Below, one piece after another: positions 48,311 to 59,003 of a DNA stretch of 64,000 nucleotides. Location of the stretch: positions 868,001 to 932,000 of the forward strand of contig WBVU01000016.1 of the NCBI GenBank assembly GCA_009192285.1. The letters are read 5' to 3'. The notes beneath the pieces are model-generated. The model saw only the letters and a list, made by a program, of their open reading frames with translations, had not been told where the DNA came from and ran no database searches. A program made the position numbers and the translations under genes. Numbering within the stretch: the stretch's first letter is position 1; every line of letters starts with the position of its first letter. The DNA comes from Morchella semilibera. Its lineage: Eukaryota > Ascomycota > Pezizomycetes > Pezizales > Morchellaceae.

Positions 48311-49869
48311 ATGTCAACAAACAGGAAGAAAGATAAGGCATGCAGTCCCAAAGATTCAGTTACGGCTTTAATTGTTAAGGCCTTATGAACCTTGTGTCTG
48401 ACGGAACTCTCAACCTAGCCCAGTGTCGCTCGTTCCTTGATCGCAGGAGGTAATTCTACAATACTACTCAGCCCTACACATATCTAATCCTTAAACCTGT
48501 TTCATAAGCTGATTTACCTATCTAAACCACAGCCTTTGCTGGCGCGACAGAAATTGGTATGCTATCTTTCCCATCTACTAATCACCAAACTGACCTCACG
48601 TGCGCACTCTAGCAATCACCTATCCCGCCGAATTCGCAAAAACCCGCTCACAGCTCAATCGCCGTCTTACAGATGGCCAGAAACTACCATGGTGAGAATT
48701 TTCTGCTACCAATCTATCTGTGAAGCTATAATGTATCATAAAGGCTCACACCCGCTAGGCCGAAATTCGGACTCGAGTGGTATGCAGGCTGTACAACAGC
48801 AATCATAGGAAACTCGGTCAAGGCGGGAGTCCGTAAGTTTGATATATTAAGTGTAGAAGTGGACTTGAAGGCTGAGCTTGCGTAGGATTCTGGTCGTTTG
48901 ACGCATTCAAGCACGCCCTTCAGGACGAGGATGGTAAGATCAGTGGGCCTAGAACTGTTCTCGCTGGTCTAGGAGCTGGTGCTACAGAGTCTTTGATCGC
49001 CGTGACGCCCTTCGAGAGTATCAAGACTCAATTGTATACCCCCCCCCCCTCTCTTCTACCGAAGCAGCGCCATACTAACAGTGCATCTACAGAATCGATG
49101 ATCGTAAATCTGGCAAACCAAGGTCCGTAGAGCCAATCGAAACCCTAATTACAGGGCTAAATTCATGATGTTAAAACCATCTCATAGAATGCGGGGATTC
49201 CTCCACGGGTCAGCAATGATCTTCCGCGAGAAGGGTTATCGTGGTTTCTTCCAGGGCCTGGTTCCAACGACTGCTCGCCAGGCCGCAAACTCGGCGACGA
49301 GGTTCGGGTCCTATACGACGCTGAAGCAAATCGCACAAGGTTATGTTGCGCCGGGTGAGAAGCTGGGCCCGTTGTCAACATTCGGGATTGGAGCTACGGC
49401 TGGACTAATCACTGTGTACATCCCCCCTCTCTGACAACTGGGTGTAAATCGATGGGTGTTTACTAATGATGGGCGACGTGTGACAGCTTCTGCACGCAAC
49501 CTTTGGATGTGGTCAAGACTAGGTAATTTCTTTCTATGTCATAGCTAGCTACAAACTAACAACTTTGGGTAGGATGCAATCGATAGAGGCACGTGCAGAA
49601 TATAAGAACAGTTTCCACTGCGGCTACCGGATATTCACTGAAGAGGGAATCCGCTCCTTCTGGGCGGGGGCTTTACCCCGACTATCCAGACTTATGGTGA
49701 GTCAATATTTCCCTGTTAGCTTAAATAACTATGAGTATTGGTGCGATGAATATTGGTGTGAAATATGTGCTGATACGCTATACAGATAAGTGGTGGGTTG
49801 GTATTTACGATGTACGAAAAAACCATGGAGTTATTCGATGTGATTGACCCGAAGAGGGTTTATATTTAA
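48311..49869 (+). CDS. ctp1: Mitochondrial tricarboxylate (citrate) carrier, CTP1
   Basis: Inner-membrane antiporter exporting citrate in exchange for malate or another tricarboxylate. Eleven inferred exons: 48311-48373, 48419-48449, 48533-48556, 48613-48691, 48759-48832, 48886-49033, 49093-49122, 49188-49415, 49487-49522, 49573-49696, 49786-49869. All phases close, giving 306 residues, the usual size. The first exon junction is the least certain, but it yields the carrier opening RSLIAGAFAGATEIAITYP. Three mitochondrial-carrier signatures P-x-(D/E)-x-x-(K/R) are visible: YPAEFAKTR, TPFESIKT and QPLDVVKTR. GNSVKAGVRFWSFDAFK and TRFGSYTTLKQ are typical of the CTP branch. Exons of 24, 30, 31 and 36 nt make this the most fragmented gene here. 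Confidence 0.93.
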
Positions 49870-50162
49870 GTTTTAGAAATATGCGGGAATTGACACTTGC
49901 TGGTTATAGACCTACATGTTGACCTATCCAGGACCTTTGCCACTGGCATACATATTTGAACAGTGAATGTTAACAATGTAACGCAGTCTTCCTTGCTTTG
50001 GCTGGGCCGGATGTGTCTATGATACGCAATATTGGTTGATACCCCGCACTAAGCGGGGGTGTGGCATGTGGAGTAAAAATAAGCAAACATGTTGCTCTCC
50101 CGAGATGATCCTTTGCGTGTGTTAATGGGAGCTTGGGTTACAAACTTTGACCCTTCTGACTC

Positions 50163-50199
50163 TACCCGCGGCAGGTAAGAGGTACCGAATATGCAAGTC
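50163..50199 (+). repeat. Family D solo arm
   Basis: TACCCGCGGCAGGTAAGAGG continuing to ATGCAAGTC matches the right arm of the element at 8795-8909 almost base for base (one C missing). No matching inverted arm was found nearby, so this is a partial or rearranged copy. Confidence 0.75.
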
Positions 50200-50223
50200 C
50201 TGAGTAGTCAGTCTCTTTTTGCA

Positions 50224-50272
50224 GGTTCGCAGCGTAAGCCACACCATTTTTCTGTGGCTTATGCCGTGAACC
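50224..50272. repeat. 20-bp hairpin
   Basis: GGTTCGCAGCGTAAGCCACA is followed after 9 bases by an inverted near-copy (four mismatches). It lies 24 bp after the family D arm and could be part of the same element or an insertion in it. Confidence 0.75.
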
Positions 50273-50684
50273 CGTAAGAACAGACCCATCTTATCCAACG
50301 GTACATTGGGATATGCTGCGCAAACCGAATCGCGGATGCGGGCAATAGTTGCCTCGCAAGTAGGTCAAACGCAAGTCCTGTACTCTAACAAACGAGAGAA
50401 GGGCGGACGGGAATATCTCTGTGCGGTTAAGTTGTCAAAGTCGTTTAGTATAGTATTAGCAAGTACTAAGATTGATTTGCGCATCACAAGGTATCACTCG
50501 GGACGGAAATCATTTAATTGGCTAATCAAAAACAACTTGATTTATTAATTGGTATCCATGACACTCGTAAAGACAGTAAGTTTACAAAAGAAAGAAAAAA
50601 GTCCTCCTAATTGTTCATTCCAAGAACATTCTTGACCTATACAGTTATTAATACTTGCCTATAGGTAAACTAAAAGTGTTGTTT

Positions 50685-50973
50685 TTAGGTGCTGACCTTG
50701 TCAATTGGGCCTTCGGAATGGGCATCCTTCTCGCGGCGAGCACCATCAAAGACACTCTGGGAGGTGGACTTGTTTTCGTCGGGGTTAACAGCTCCGGCAG
50801 CGCGGTCGGCAGTGTCGGTGACTCCCTCCTTGAGCTTTTGAGCGGTCGACTTGGAGTTGTCGGGGGTCTAATGTTGCAATATTAGTAAACCTAACTTCGA
50901 GGAAATTGGGTAGATTTTTTACAATTTCCTCCTTAGCCTTGGTGGTGAAGTCCTTGCGGCCGATATCAGACAT
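50685..50973 (-). CDS. hsp12: HSP12/HSP9-like small stress protein
   Basis: Small hydrophilic, membrane- and stress-associated protein of the Hsp12/Hsp9/Wh11 family, induced in yeasts by heat, osmotic stress and stationary phase. Two exons, 50973-50923 and 50867-50685, with a 55-nt intron (GTAAAA...TTAG), giving 77 residues. The N-terminus MSDIGRKDFTTKAKEEI matches the family's opening MSD-x-GRKDF-x-x-KAKEE. The second exon continues TPDNSKSTAQKLKEGVTDTA, then DRAAGAVNPDENKSTSQSV. The repeated (P-D-x-x-KST) units and the lack of hydrophobic residues fit this intrinsically disordered family. Read without the intron, only a 62-codon frame with an unrelated tail would be seen. A TATATAAA lies 135 bp upstream. 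Confidence 0.93.
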
Positions 50974-51107
50974 GTTGAAGTTTTGGGTTTTTTTAACGGT
51001 GTAGTATAAAAAATAAAGAGTAGTTGTTTGTTTGGTAGCTGTAGTGTGAAGAAGCTTGAGTGTGATGGTTCTGAAAAAGAGATGATTTCCAGCGGGGAAT
51101 TGGGCGG

Positions 51108-51115
51108 TTTATATA
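51108..51115 (-). promoter_or_regulatory. TATA box of the HSP12-like gene
   Basis: TATATAAA on the minus strand, 135 bp upstream of the start codon. Strong TATA boxes are typical of stress-inducible fungal promoters. I saw no clear AGGGG stress element next to it. Confidence 0.5.
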
Positions 51116-52248
51116 GATATTTTCTCTCTCTCTATCACCGTAGTCTACTGTATCAGATCTTCAGGGACGCGCTCTAGCCCCAGGGTTCAAATCTACTATG
51201 ACGTTATTGTGTTATGCCAAAGCGAGTGACGATATGTGACATCACTCCCTTGGTAGTGACCGCTTTCGGTTAGTAGACTAATAATTCGAGCCAGTACCGT
51301 CTTGGCGCGCCTACATGTACCTACATGTAGTTAAGCTACAGCTACAATACAACCTGCTCGATACAGGGAATTTCGACCGCCATGGGAAATCTTGTTTTCG
51401 ACCTTGGAAACTGGCGGGTACCAACATACCTGTATACACATGCCGATGAATACCAGCCTCCTCCGCAAAAGGGGTTTTCGCATATCGCGTGTGCGGCGGT
51501 GCTTCTGCAATTAAAACCTTGATGGATGGACGCTCAGAAAATTATTGATGCCCAAGATAGCCACTCTGCTCCTCGGCTCTCAGTTGACTTGAACGTTCTT
51601 GCCCAAAGACATTTGCTTGTGATAGGTGGATCGTTGCAGACCAGCCTACTCTAAAGTACAGTACTCGAGCAAGGATTCTTTCACCTGGAATATGTGGGTA
51701 TCTACTTGTTATACTAGTTCGGTACCGTACCTCTACAGGACAAAGTAATTGACTGTCGTGTGACACCACTAAGTCGTAGATTCCTCAATGTGCAGAGGCA
51801 GATGACGGATGTACCCTCCGGACGACTTAAAGGGTATTTCTAAATGTAAATTGATTTGTTTGCATATTTGAGACTGCCGTGACTAAAGTGGTAGTTTGAC
51901 TTTTCAGTCACTATCGATCATTACCGGTCACCTTTGCCAAGTTCATATTTAAATGTCTTAGGTACTCGGCGTCAAAATTCCTGACTTTGAGAGAGGATCC
52001 AGAACATCTTTATACATTCCAAGGACAGTTGTACTATCGGCCGAGACCCTCCCTTACCACTCGGCTGGCTGAAAGCGTCTTCCTCGACATTGGCCAAGTC
52101 CGCATGCAGCTCGGCCCCAACTATTTCCTCCCTAGGACTACCCAGGGCTCTTTCTTCGGGCTGTCCTCGAGCATCACTACTTTTTCTAGGAATTGTATAA
52201 AGTGTGATGACCAATCTTCCACATCGGTACACCATGAAAAGCTAGACC

Positions 52249-52430
52249 TTCTCACGGGGGTATTGCCCTTTTCACGGGGGTATGGTGCAACACCTAAGAA
52301 CATCAAGATTGACCACAGAGAGTGAAAGGCAAATTGGTAAAAACGATATATTACATGAATTACAAGATAAGTATTTCTATCCACGTTCTTGTCGTTGCAC
52401 CTTCCCCGTGAGAACCATACCCCCGTGAAG
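52249..52430. mobile_element. Family C MITE-like element, complete copy
   Basis: About 182 bp with long terminal inverted repeats of roughly 45 bp. Each arm contains CACGGGG twice (for example TTCACGGGGGTATGGTGCAA on the left), so the terminal repeat is itself a direct duplication. The interior is AT-rich and non-coding. A second copy lacking a right end lies at 54969-55107. Confidence 0.8.
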
Positions 52431-54610
52431 AGGTCTATATCCGTTTTATTTTTTGATGTTATCTATCCCCTAGATATTAGTAGCCAGGAAGCATCCTTTA
52501 TACCCATACACACAGCGGGTGATGCTGGGGTACGTATTTACGTACCAGGAAAGATATGAGATACACCCACAAGCTACTTGAGAGCTGAAGTAATCTAGCA
52601 TGGATGCTTACCTTCACCTCTAACCCTGGTGTGTAGAGCGATGTAAAGCCAATGCAGCCTGATCTGTTACCTTTCAGTTCTGGCTTCCTGGGTGTGGCAG
52701 AAAAGTAAACCGGCGTTTGCCATATAAAGTAAAGTAGTATCTCTATCAAAGCTAGGAGGTCGGCGATTAAAAAGTCACTGTTTGAGAACGAGGGCAATAT
52801 GTGGGAATTAGGGCGGGTTTCTAGAAATATTTCTCGAATAAGCACCTATATAGTGGTGGGTGACTATATTCTTATATATACGTAGCTATTTACTTTTTCA
52901 AAGAAATATATATACCTAAAGGCCTCTAACCGGCTGTATGTGCTGCGAGGGTTTAGATAAAAATACACACCCCTACACCGCATAGGTTCCATCTAATGCC
53001 TCGAAGGCCGCCCCTAGGGGCCCCTATATCTGTACTTGGTGAAATGACAAACATCCATTGTTATCCTTATCATCTTCTTCCACGGAAGTAAACACTAGCT
53101 TGTTCGAGTAATGAGAAACAGCCTGCAACTACCAGTCCCTCAGCTATTTCTATTCTATTCCCCCTTCTTCCTCATTTGTAACTCTAAGGACGAAATTGTC
53201 TCGGACCCCATAAGCTTTGGTATCCTGTAGGTATAACTTCTTACTTTTTTAACTCAACTTCCTATATACCCCGATTCCCTAGCCCTGTGATATATACATG
53301 TATATATAGTTAGAGTAGTAACTGTAAGGGCGATGAGTTGAGATACTAGGTGGGATAAACCGCCTTATAGAAAGAGAATTGCACAAATGATGCTATGCTG
53401 CTGGTATCTCTAGAACTCTTGATACGATATCTCGTTTTAATAGAGCACTTGAGGGTTTTAACCAGAGCTTAAGGGTATTCTCGATATTGCAAATAGGCCC
53501 CAGCTTCGGTACTAGGTCTCTCCACGGATTGCCCCCGGTGCCATGTAGTGGTAGAGGTTATTTTGTCGAGATATTTCAAAACATCTCGCCTTTACAACAT
53601 CTCGTCTTTACAACCGCTGTTCTTCGAGTCAGATTAACACAAACAAATTGACGTACTGTTTACCTTCGCCCACATGGAAGACACAGATTCGAACAAAAAC
53701 GCCCAGGTTCCACCCACCAAAGTCTCTGGATTCGCCGGTTTGGGTCGAGAAACGGGCTCATTGCCTGAAGTAAAAGCTCACAGTCCCAGAGTTTGTGTAT
53801 GATTTCGTATCAACGGATGCTTTAGCCATGGTTGCGACTATATCCATTAGTGGTCCAGCACTACTACACCCTTAGTCACCCAAAAAAACCGAACACTTAA
53901 TTAAATTTAACAGGGCCCCGATAGGCCGATCTCCCCACTAGAGACATGCACACCTGATCTCAAGGGGTCACTCGTCTCCACGACTCTGGGGGTATATGTG
54001 TATATGAGTAGTGATGAGGTGTGCTCATGTGGTACAAGAGTCCCACGGTGTCTTTTGTTTTTGTGCTTTGTCGTTTTGTTCTCGAGCTCTCCCTTCCGCG
54101 TAATGACTTCTTAGTACACATATATGTAATGTTTCATGAAATAAAGCCTACATGTACCCGTTCAGAGGAACACTGGTACCAACTATATCAACCCCAGCCA
54201 ACTAGCTCCTGGATTCACTCTGGAAATCAATTTTTTTTAGTTTATTATCTTTTATCCTAGATACAGTAAGTACATACCTACGTATAGACTACAGGCCGTA
54301 CGTATACATACATATATGCTCTTACATTGGGTCCATGGTCTAAGGGAGATCTAGAATGGGATGTTGAAATGGCCTTAATCGGTGGGGCCTATAATAATTT
54401 TACCCAAACCATATATAATAATACTATTTCCATGCGATTGTGGATTCTAAAGACGTTGACTGGAAGATGTAATATCAACAGCTATACCCTACTTATAATT
54501 GGAGGTTTAGAGTGTCCATTACCCACAATCCGAAACACATCATGTCTTTAAGCAGACTAGTTGAATATATTTGTTATAACTAAAAACATCACGAAAATTT
54601 AAAGATACAG

Positions 54611-54784
54611 TACTACGGGTGTAGGGGTAAGTCTGGCGACAGTAAGAACTGTTGCAACTACTTGCTGGAAAAAAAAGTATGGTCTCAACCCGAACATCCC
54701 CGGTTGCTTTCTGGCTCACCTTGGCCATACTTTATTTTTCAGCAAGTACGGCCAGTGTCCAGTGTCGCCAGACTTACCCCTACA
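54611..54784. mobile_element. Family A MITE, copy 3, interrupted by element G
   Basis: The left repeat CTACGGGTGTAGGGGTAAGT and the right repeat ending ACTTACCCCTACA match copy 1; the last bases of the right end have decayed. The interior is split by an 86-bp foldback (element G). Without it, the interior GAACTGTTGCAACTA...CGGCCAGTG closely matches copies 1 and 2. Confidence 0.85.
54661..54746. mobile_element. Element G: foldback nested in family A copy 3, with TA duplication
   Basis: 86 bp with inverted ends CTTGCTGGAAAAA / TTTTTCAGCAAG extending through GTATGG / CCATAC, directly flanked by TA at 54659-54660 and 54747-54748. The uninterrupted interiors of family A copies 1 and 2 serve as empty sites with a single TA. 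Non-coding, Tc1/mariner-like by its TA target. Confidence 0.85.
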
Positions 54785-54968
54785 TAATTCGTTTTACCGC
54801 TGCAAGGCACGTGCACCCCGAAAGAGGTTAGAGCCAATGCCAAGCCTTATTCATGAACCATCACTCGGGAGAATTCGACGTCTATGGTAGGGTAACTGCC
54901 ACAAGATTAACATAGTTTGGGGCCCTAGCGGTATGCCAGTGTTGAGGCGTACGTTCTGTAATATAGAG

Positions 54969-55107
54969 ACTCTCACGGGGGTATGGCTCTCACGGGGGGC
55001 CTGGTTCAACGCCTAAAAACATCAAGATTGAGATAGAGGGTACAATACAGGTTGATAACAGTATATGAATGGAATTCTCTGTGCAAAATAAGTATTTCTG
55101 TTGATTT
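54969..55107. mobile_element. Family C MITE-like element, copy 2, right end missing
   Basis: The left arm (CTCACGGGGGTATGG then CTCACGGGGGG) and the interior ACATCAAGATTGA ... AATAAGTATTTCT match copy 1. The right inverted repeat is absent, and the copy fades about 260 bp before the COQ9 stop codon. Confidence 0.75.
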
Positions 55108-55367
55108 TCCTTAAATTCTCTACGCCTATTTTCGGTGCTCTTGGCCTGTGGTGTCTAAGATGTGAGGTATCTACAAGACATGCTATACACATGAATTTTG
55201 TAAATTCGAAGCCGCAAAGTTGTACTATATCATGTCCTGACCGAGCGGTAAGAAGTAACGTTGATCAGATTCAAATACTGCAGTAGCCGGCTCAATTACT
55301 ATAGGCTAGCTACTACGGGTAAATTTATTGGCCCTTTGATAAGGAGTCCACAAAAAGAATTTCTGTT

Positions 55368-56291
55368 TCAAAAGAAAGGGACGTTTTTCGAGCGGAGGAC
55401 ATTAGAAAATGCGTGGGCAGTGAAATCAATATATGAGCTGATGCTAGAAACAGAGCTCCCGAGCGACTTTACGTCGTTTAATCTCCGATCGAGGAAATTC
55501 CAAGTCTCTTCAAAATCCGGTGATGTATCCTGTGTCATAAAGAGCTCTATACGAGGGATAGTGTTAGAATCAAAGGGCCGTGAGGACATTTACAGGTAAA
55601 GGTAATTTTATTTCTCACCAGTACTAGCGTAGACTCCAGAGAGCGTTGCCCTCTTAGTATACCAATTCATGTCGTGACTATCGTCCCCGGCAAGAAACCA
55701 CATCTCATCGGACAGCTTCGCTAATTCGGAGACGGAAGTGGGTATATTTTCTGCTAGCGACATGAATCCCAACGCCTTTCTCGATAACAGTTTTGTTAGT
55801 TAGGTACTAATGTCACCGTATGATTGTTAACTGCCGTACGGTGGGAAATTCACCTCTTGCCATCGACTTATTATTGGAGAATTTGCTCTCAATCTTTCCA
55901 CACAGAGGGTTCGGATCTTCGATGTAGTACTAAGATGCCTTGTGACACCGAGTTTACCAAAGTCGACTTTCTGGCTTAGTCGTAGCCGTTCAATGACAAG
56001 GTGATAATTTACGAGGTCGAATTCACCCCGGGGGAATAGGTTAGTCGAAATGTCGAGATAACCGGCGTCACGAGCGCCAAGAGACAATGTCGTGGCTGAA
56101 AAGCCGTGTGAAGGGACATGACGGAGAGCGGCAGAGAGTATTGATGATTCTACTGGGGTGAAGGGGGCCGCAGGTGACGCATGTTGGTACGAGTGGTACT
56201 GGCGACGCAGCGGAAAGCAAAATATGGATTTGGAGATGGCCTTAGAGGCAGTAGCAGGACCAAGGGGGGATGTTCTCAATATGCTGATCAT
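55368..56291 (-). CDS. coq9: Ubiquinone biosynthesis protein COQ9, mitochondrial
   Basis: Lipid-binding protein of the CoQ synthome that presents intermediates to Coq7 at the matrix face of the inner membrane. Inferred exons: 56291-55854, 55775-55619, 55546-55368, giving 257 residues (yeast 260). The basic, Ser/Arg-rich N-terminus (to about residue 32) fits a mitochondrial presequence. Family blocks: ILSAALRHVPSHGFSATTLS, ARDAGYLDISTNLFPRGEFD, LSDEMWFLAGDDSHDMNWYT followed by KRATLSGVYAST, and ELFMTQDTSPDFEETWNFLD, then RRL. These span the TetR-like helical fold and the C-terminal amphipathic helix. The start is the only upstream in-frame ATG. Confidence 0.93.
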
Positions 56292-57939
56292 TGTAAATGA
56301 TTTCCTATGCTTTGTGGTGGGGGCAGAGGTAAGTTGACTGACTGTGTATGTACAATACTTTGTAGCGTTATCGTTATCTTTTGGTAGTTGAGGCCGGCCA
56401 TCGCACCGACTTTCTTTTCCCCACCAGCTTCTTGTTGAGCCGCATCCCTATCAACTACCAAGGCGATCCAAAGGTAACATTAATCCCAAGATGAATTACA
56501 TAACAAATAGCCAATTGCTTACGATAAGTAAGCCGATTCTACAATTGAACCCTAAAAACTGATTCGTATTCAATTGCCCCGGCAGTTGAAGTTAACCAAT
56601 AGAAATATGTAAGCTACATGTATTTAGTAGAGCATGCATGAAATCCAATTCGCCCACTAGTCAGTGTTGCACGGAAAACAGAGGACTGTGAGGATACTGT
56701 ATTAACTATAGGGACGAACAGAGGCATAACTACATGTACATGTACATGTAGGAGATGGTGCCCTTCGAGGGACTGCCATTTAGATGGCTGTCACGGAGAG
56801 CTGATGCTTCACTTATAAATCATACAAATAGGGATAAGTAAGAGTACATGTAGTTAAGCTTGGGGCTGCGTTATTTCGAATTGTTTCGGAACCTCATAAT
56901 CCAGGTTGATCGACGACGAGGCAGCATTTTCTGTGCGTAACAGTGCATGTCATGCAATAGACAGACCCCTCGTTTTCCACTGATGTCGTACGATAGCCGT
57001 TGCGGATATCAGCTCTGCGCATCAACCGTAATGTATGTCCTCGCTTGGATTTGCCCACACTGCTTGCACATATCATCATACATAACAAAAATCCCTTCCT
57101 CCTCCTCCTCCTCCTCTACCTTATAAAACGCTTTGGGTTTCTTCGTATTGGGCTGACAACTGAAGGAGCAATCCATATACATATGTCCATGATGTTGTAA
57201 TGATCAAAACTGTCTCTCGTATGTACATATATGTGTCCTCGCTGGTCCTAATATTTCTATCCTCGGCCCTGTTTCCGAGGACAAAATGATTAGGCTGCCA
57301 TATCGAGTTATATCTGTCACTCCTCTCTTGCCAGGGACGATTGGCCCGTATAATGTGAGAGTGTGGCCTGGTTTACTTCGTCTGTTGCCGCCGGAGCCTA
57401 GTAATAAGTTACGAGGAGAGTGCCGGTCACCCCTCTTGCGCGTTGCATTTCGGAGTTTGAAAGTTCAATCTATCTAAATCGTTAGCAAAACAGGCCCCAG
57501 TTGTGAAAACTGGCAAATTCCAACATCAGCCATGGAGCAATTTTTCCCGGCCGTAACCTTGTAATTTCCTCGGTTGGCTTTTTTCTCGTTTGGCCGCAGC
57601 TGGCCAGTAAATCCGCAATACAGAAAGCTGGGTTGAGGAAAAAGGAATGTGAAAGTGTAGGTACCCCAAATTGCAAAAGACAGCTGAATGTGCTTTTCAA
57701 AGGACTATATGTAGAACCCCCACGCATCAAGTACATGTACTCATAAACATTGTTTCATGGTTTTCGACATGCTTGATCGCCATCCACTAATACCACTCGA
57801 GGTTTATGTCAACCAATGTCTACTTGGGAGCACGCGTCGTCCATTTTAGTGTTGTTGACACCTGTTGTTGGTTGCTTGCAATTGATATTTGTCCCGTTGT
57901 CTCCGCCCGCCCGCGCGCGATAACACAAGACAAGGCTCC
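56292..57939. other. COQ9 upstream spacer, no gene seen
   Basis: Contains TACATGTA palindromes (56618, 56730-56750, 56847, 57729) and CT-rich microsatellite DNA near 57100. No coding region recognised. Confidence 0.55.
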
Positions 57940-59003
57940 CATCTTTTTTTTTTTACCCTCCATCTTTTTTTCCCTCTATCCGCAACTGCCAAACGACCCG
58001 GAGGAGAGGTTCACGCAACCAACAACCTAGCAACCTTTCCAAAGTGACCAAAATCATCCAGCCCCCTGGTTTGTTTCTATCACACCTTTCCTACCCCAAT
58101 CGCTCCAAACTTTTTCTCATCGACAGCCAGAAAACACACTCTGCACACCGATCACACACCCCTCCCTATAAGGACTGACTTGCGAGAAACGTTACTTCTA
58201 TCCCCACCTAACCTTTATATATAAAAAGGAGAGCACCTATGGGTCTGCTCCCCCCCTTCTTCGATTGAACCCCCCTCGCCCAATCAAGGCCTTCGCACTC
58301 TCTAAAGTTTCCTCAGGCTAACCATACATATACCTACTCGCAGAGAGTGATTCTTACCGCCCCGGACCACTAGAAGGTGGACGAACAAGTGAATATAGAC
58401 ATGTACGTTACATACCAGTTTTTCTATACGTTCATCGTTTTTTTTTATCACACACCCCTCGCCTCTTGTGCCCCTTGCTTTAATACTGCTGCGAGTTGGT
58501 TGTATGTCTGTATATTTCCCGGTCGTTAGTTGCTGCCCCCACTGTTACTGCTGTTGCTACCACTGCCTGAAATTGCTTGCCTGCTACACCCCCCGTGTTT
58601 TGCTGCTTTTCTGTGGACTTGAGGTCGGCTGTGCTATCTTTCGGGCTACTGTTGAGCGAAGTGGCGGGATACAATTGTTTTGTTTTTTGTTATTGTTTCC
58701 CTCTTGTTTATTCTCCCTGTTCCGTGGGATGAGTGACATTGGAATTCGGGAAAAGAAAAGAGCACAAGAGCAAAAAGAAACAAAATAATTCTGCCATTGC
58801 CGGCCGTTCTGCCCCTCGCTATTATCCCTGTGATTTTGCTGTCTCCCCCACCCGAATTACGTCCGCTGTGGGAAGGTCGCAGCCGTTCGCATCTTCCTGA
58901 CTGGCGCCCTCCGTCTTCCCGCACCACACGCCATTCCCTTCCCCACCCCCCTAACATCTCTCTGTCCTTTTCCTGTCTGGACGTTCTTCCATTTAGGTAC
59001 ATC
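57940..59003 (+). promoter_or_regulatory. Pyrimidine-rich promoter and long leader of the Gbp2-like gene
   Basis: About 1 kb rich in C and T, with CCCCCC and TTTTTTTT runs. An AG acceptor (ATTTAG, ending at 58996) lies 7 bp before the start codon, and GTACGT donors such as that at 58402 occur upstream. A leader intron of about 0.6 kb is therefore plausible (inference). The same layout, without the acceptor, is seen before DHH1. Confidence 0.5.

Larger units (their letters stand above)
49870..50684. other. Spacer with family D arm and a hairpin
   Basis: Between the CTP1 stop and the HSP12-like stop (convergent). Contains a solo family D arm and an adjacent near-perfect hairpin (both listed). 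No gene recognised. Confidence 0.6.
51116..55367. other. 4.2-kb element-bearing spacer, no gene seen
   Basis: Between the HSP12-like promoter and the 3' end of COQ9. It holds two family C elements and a family A element with G nested in it, plus TACATGTA palindromes (51310-51330, 53290, 54148). All open frames are short and lack recognisable motifs. Confidence 0.6.

Noticed and set aside
51150-51195. GGGTTCAAATC resembling a tRNA B-box
   Set aside because: The flanking bases do not form a T-stem, and no A-box lies at the right distance.
55261-55599. Plus-strand open frame of 112 codons
   Set aside because: Antisense shadow of the last COQ9 exon.
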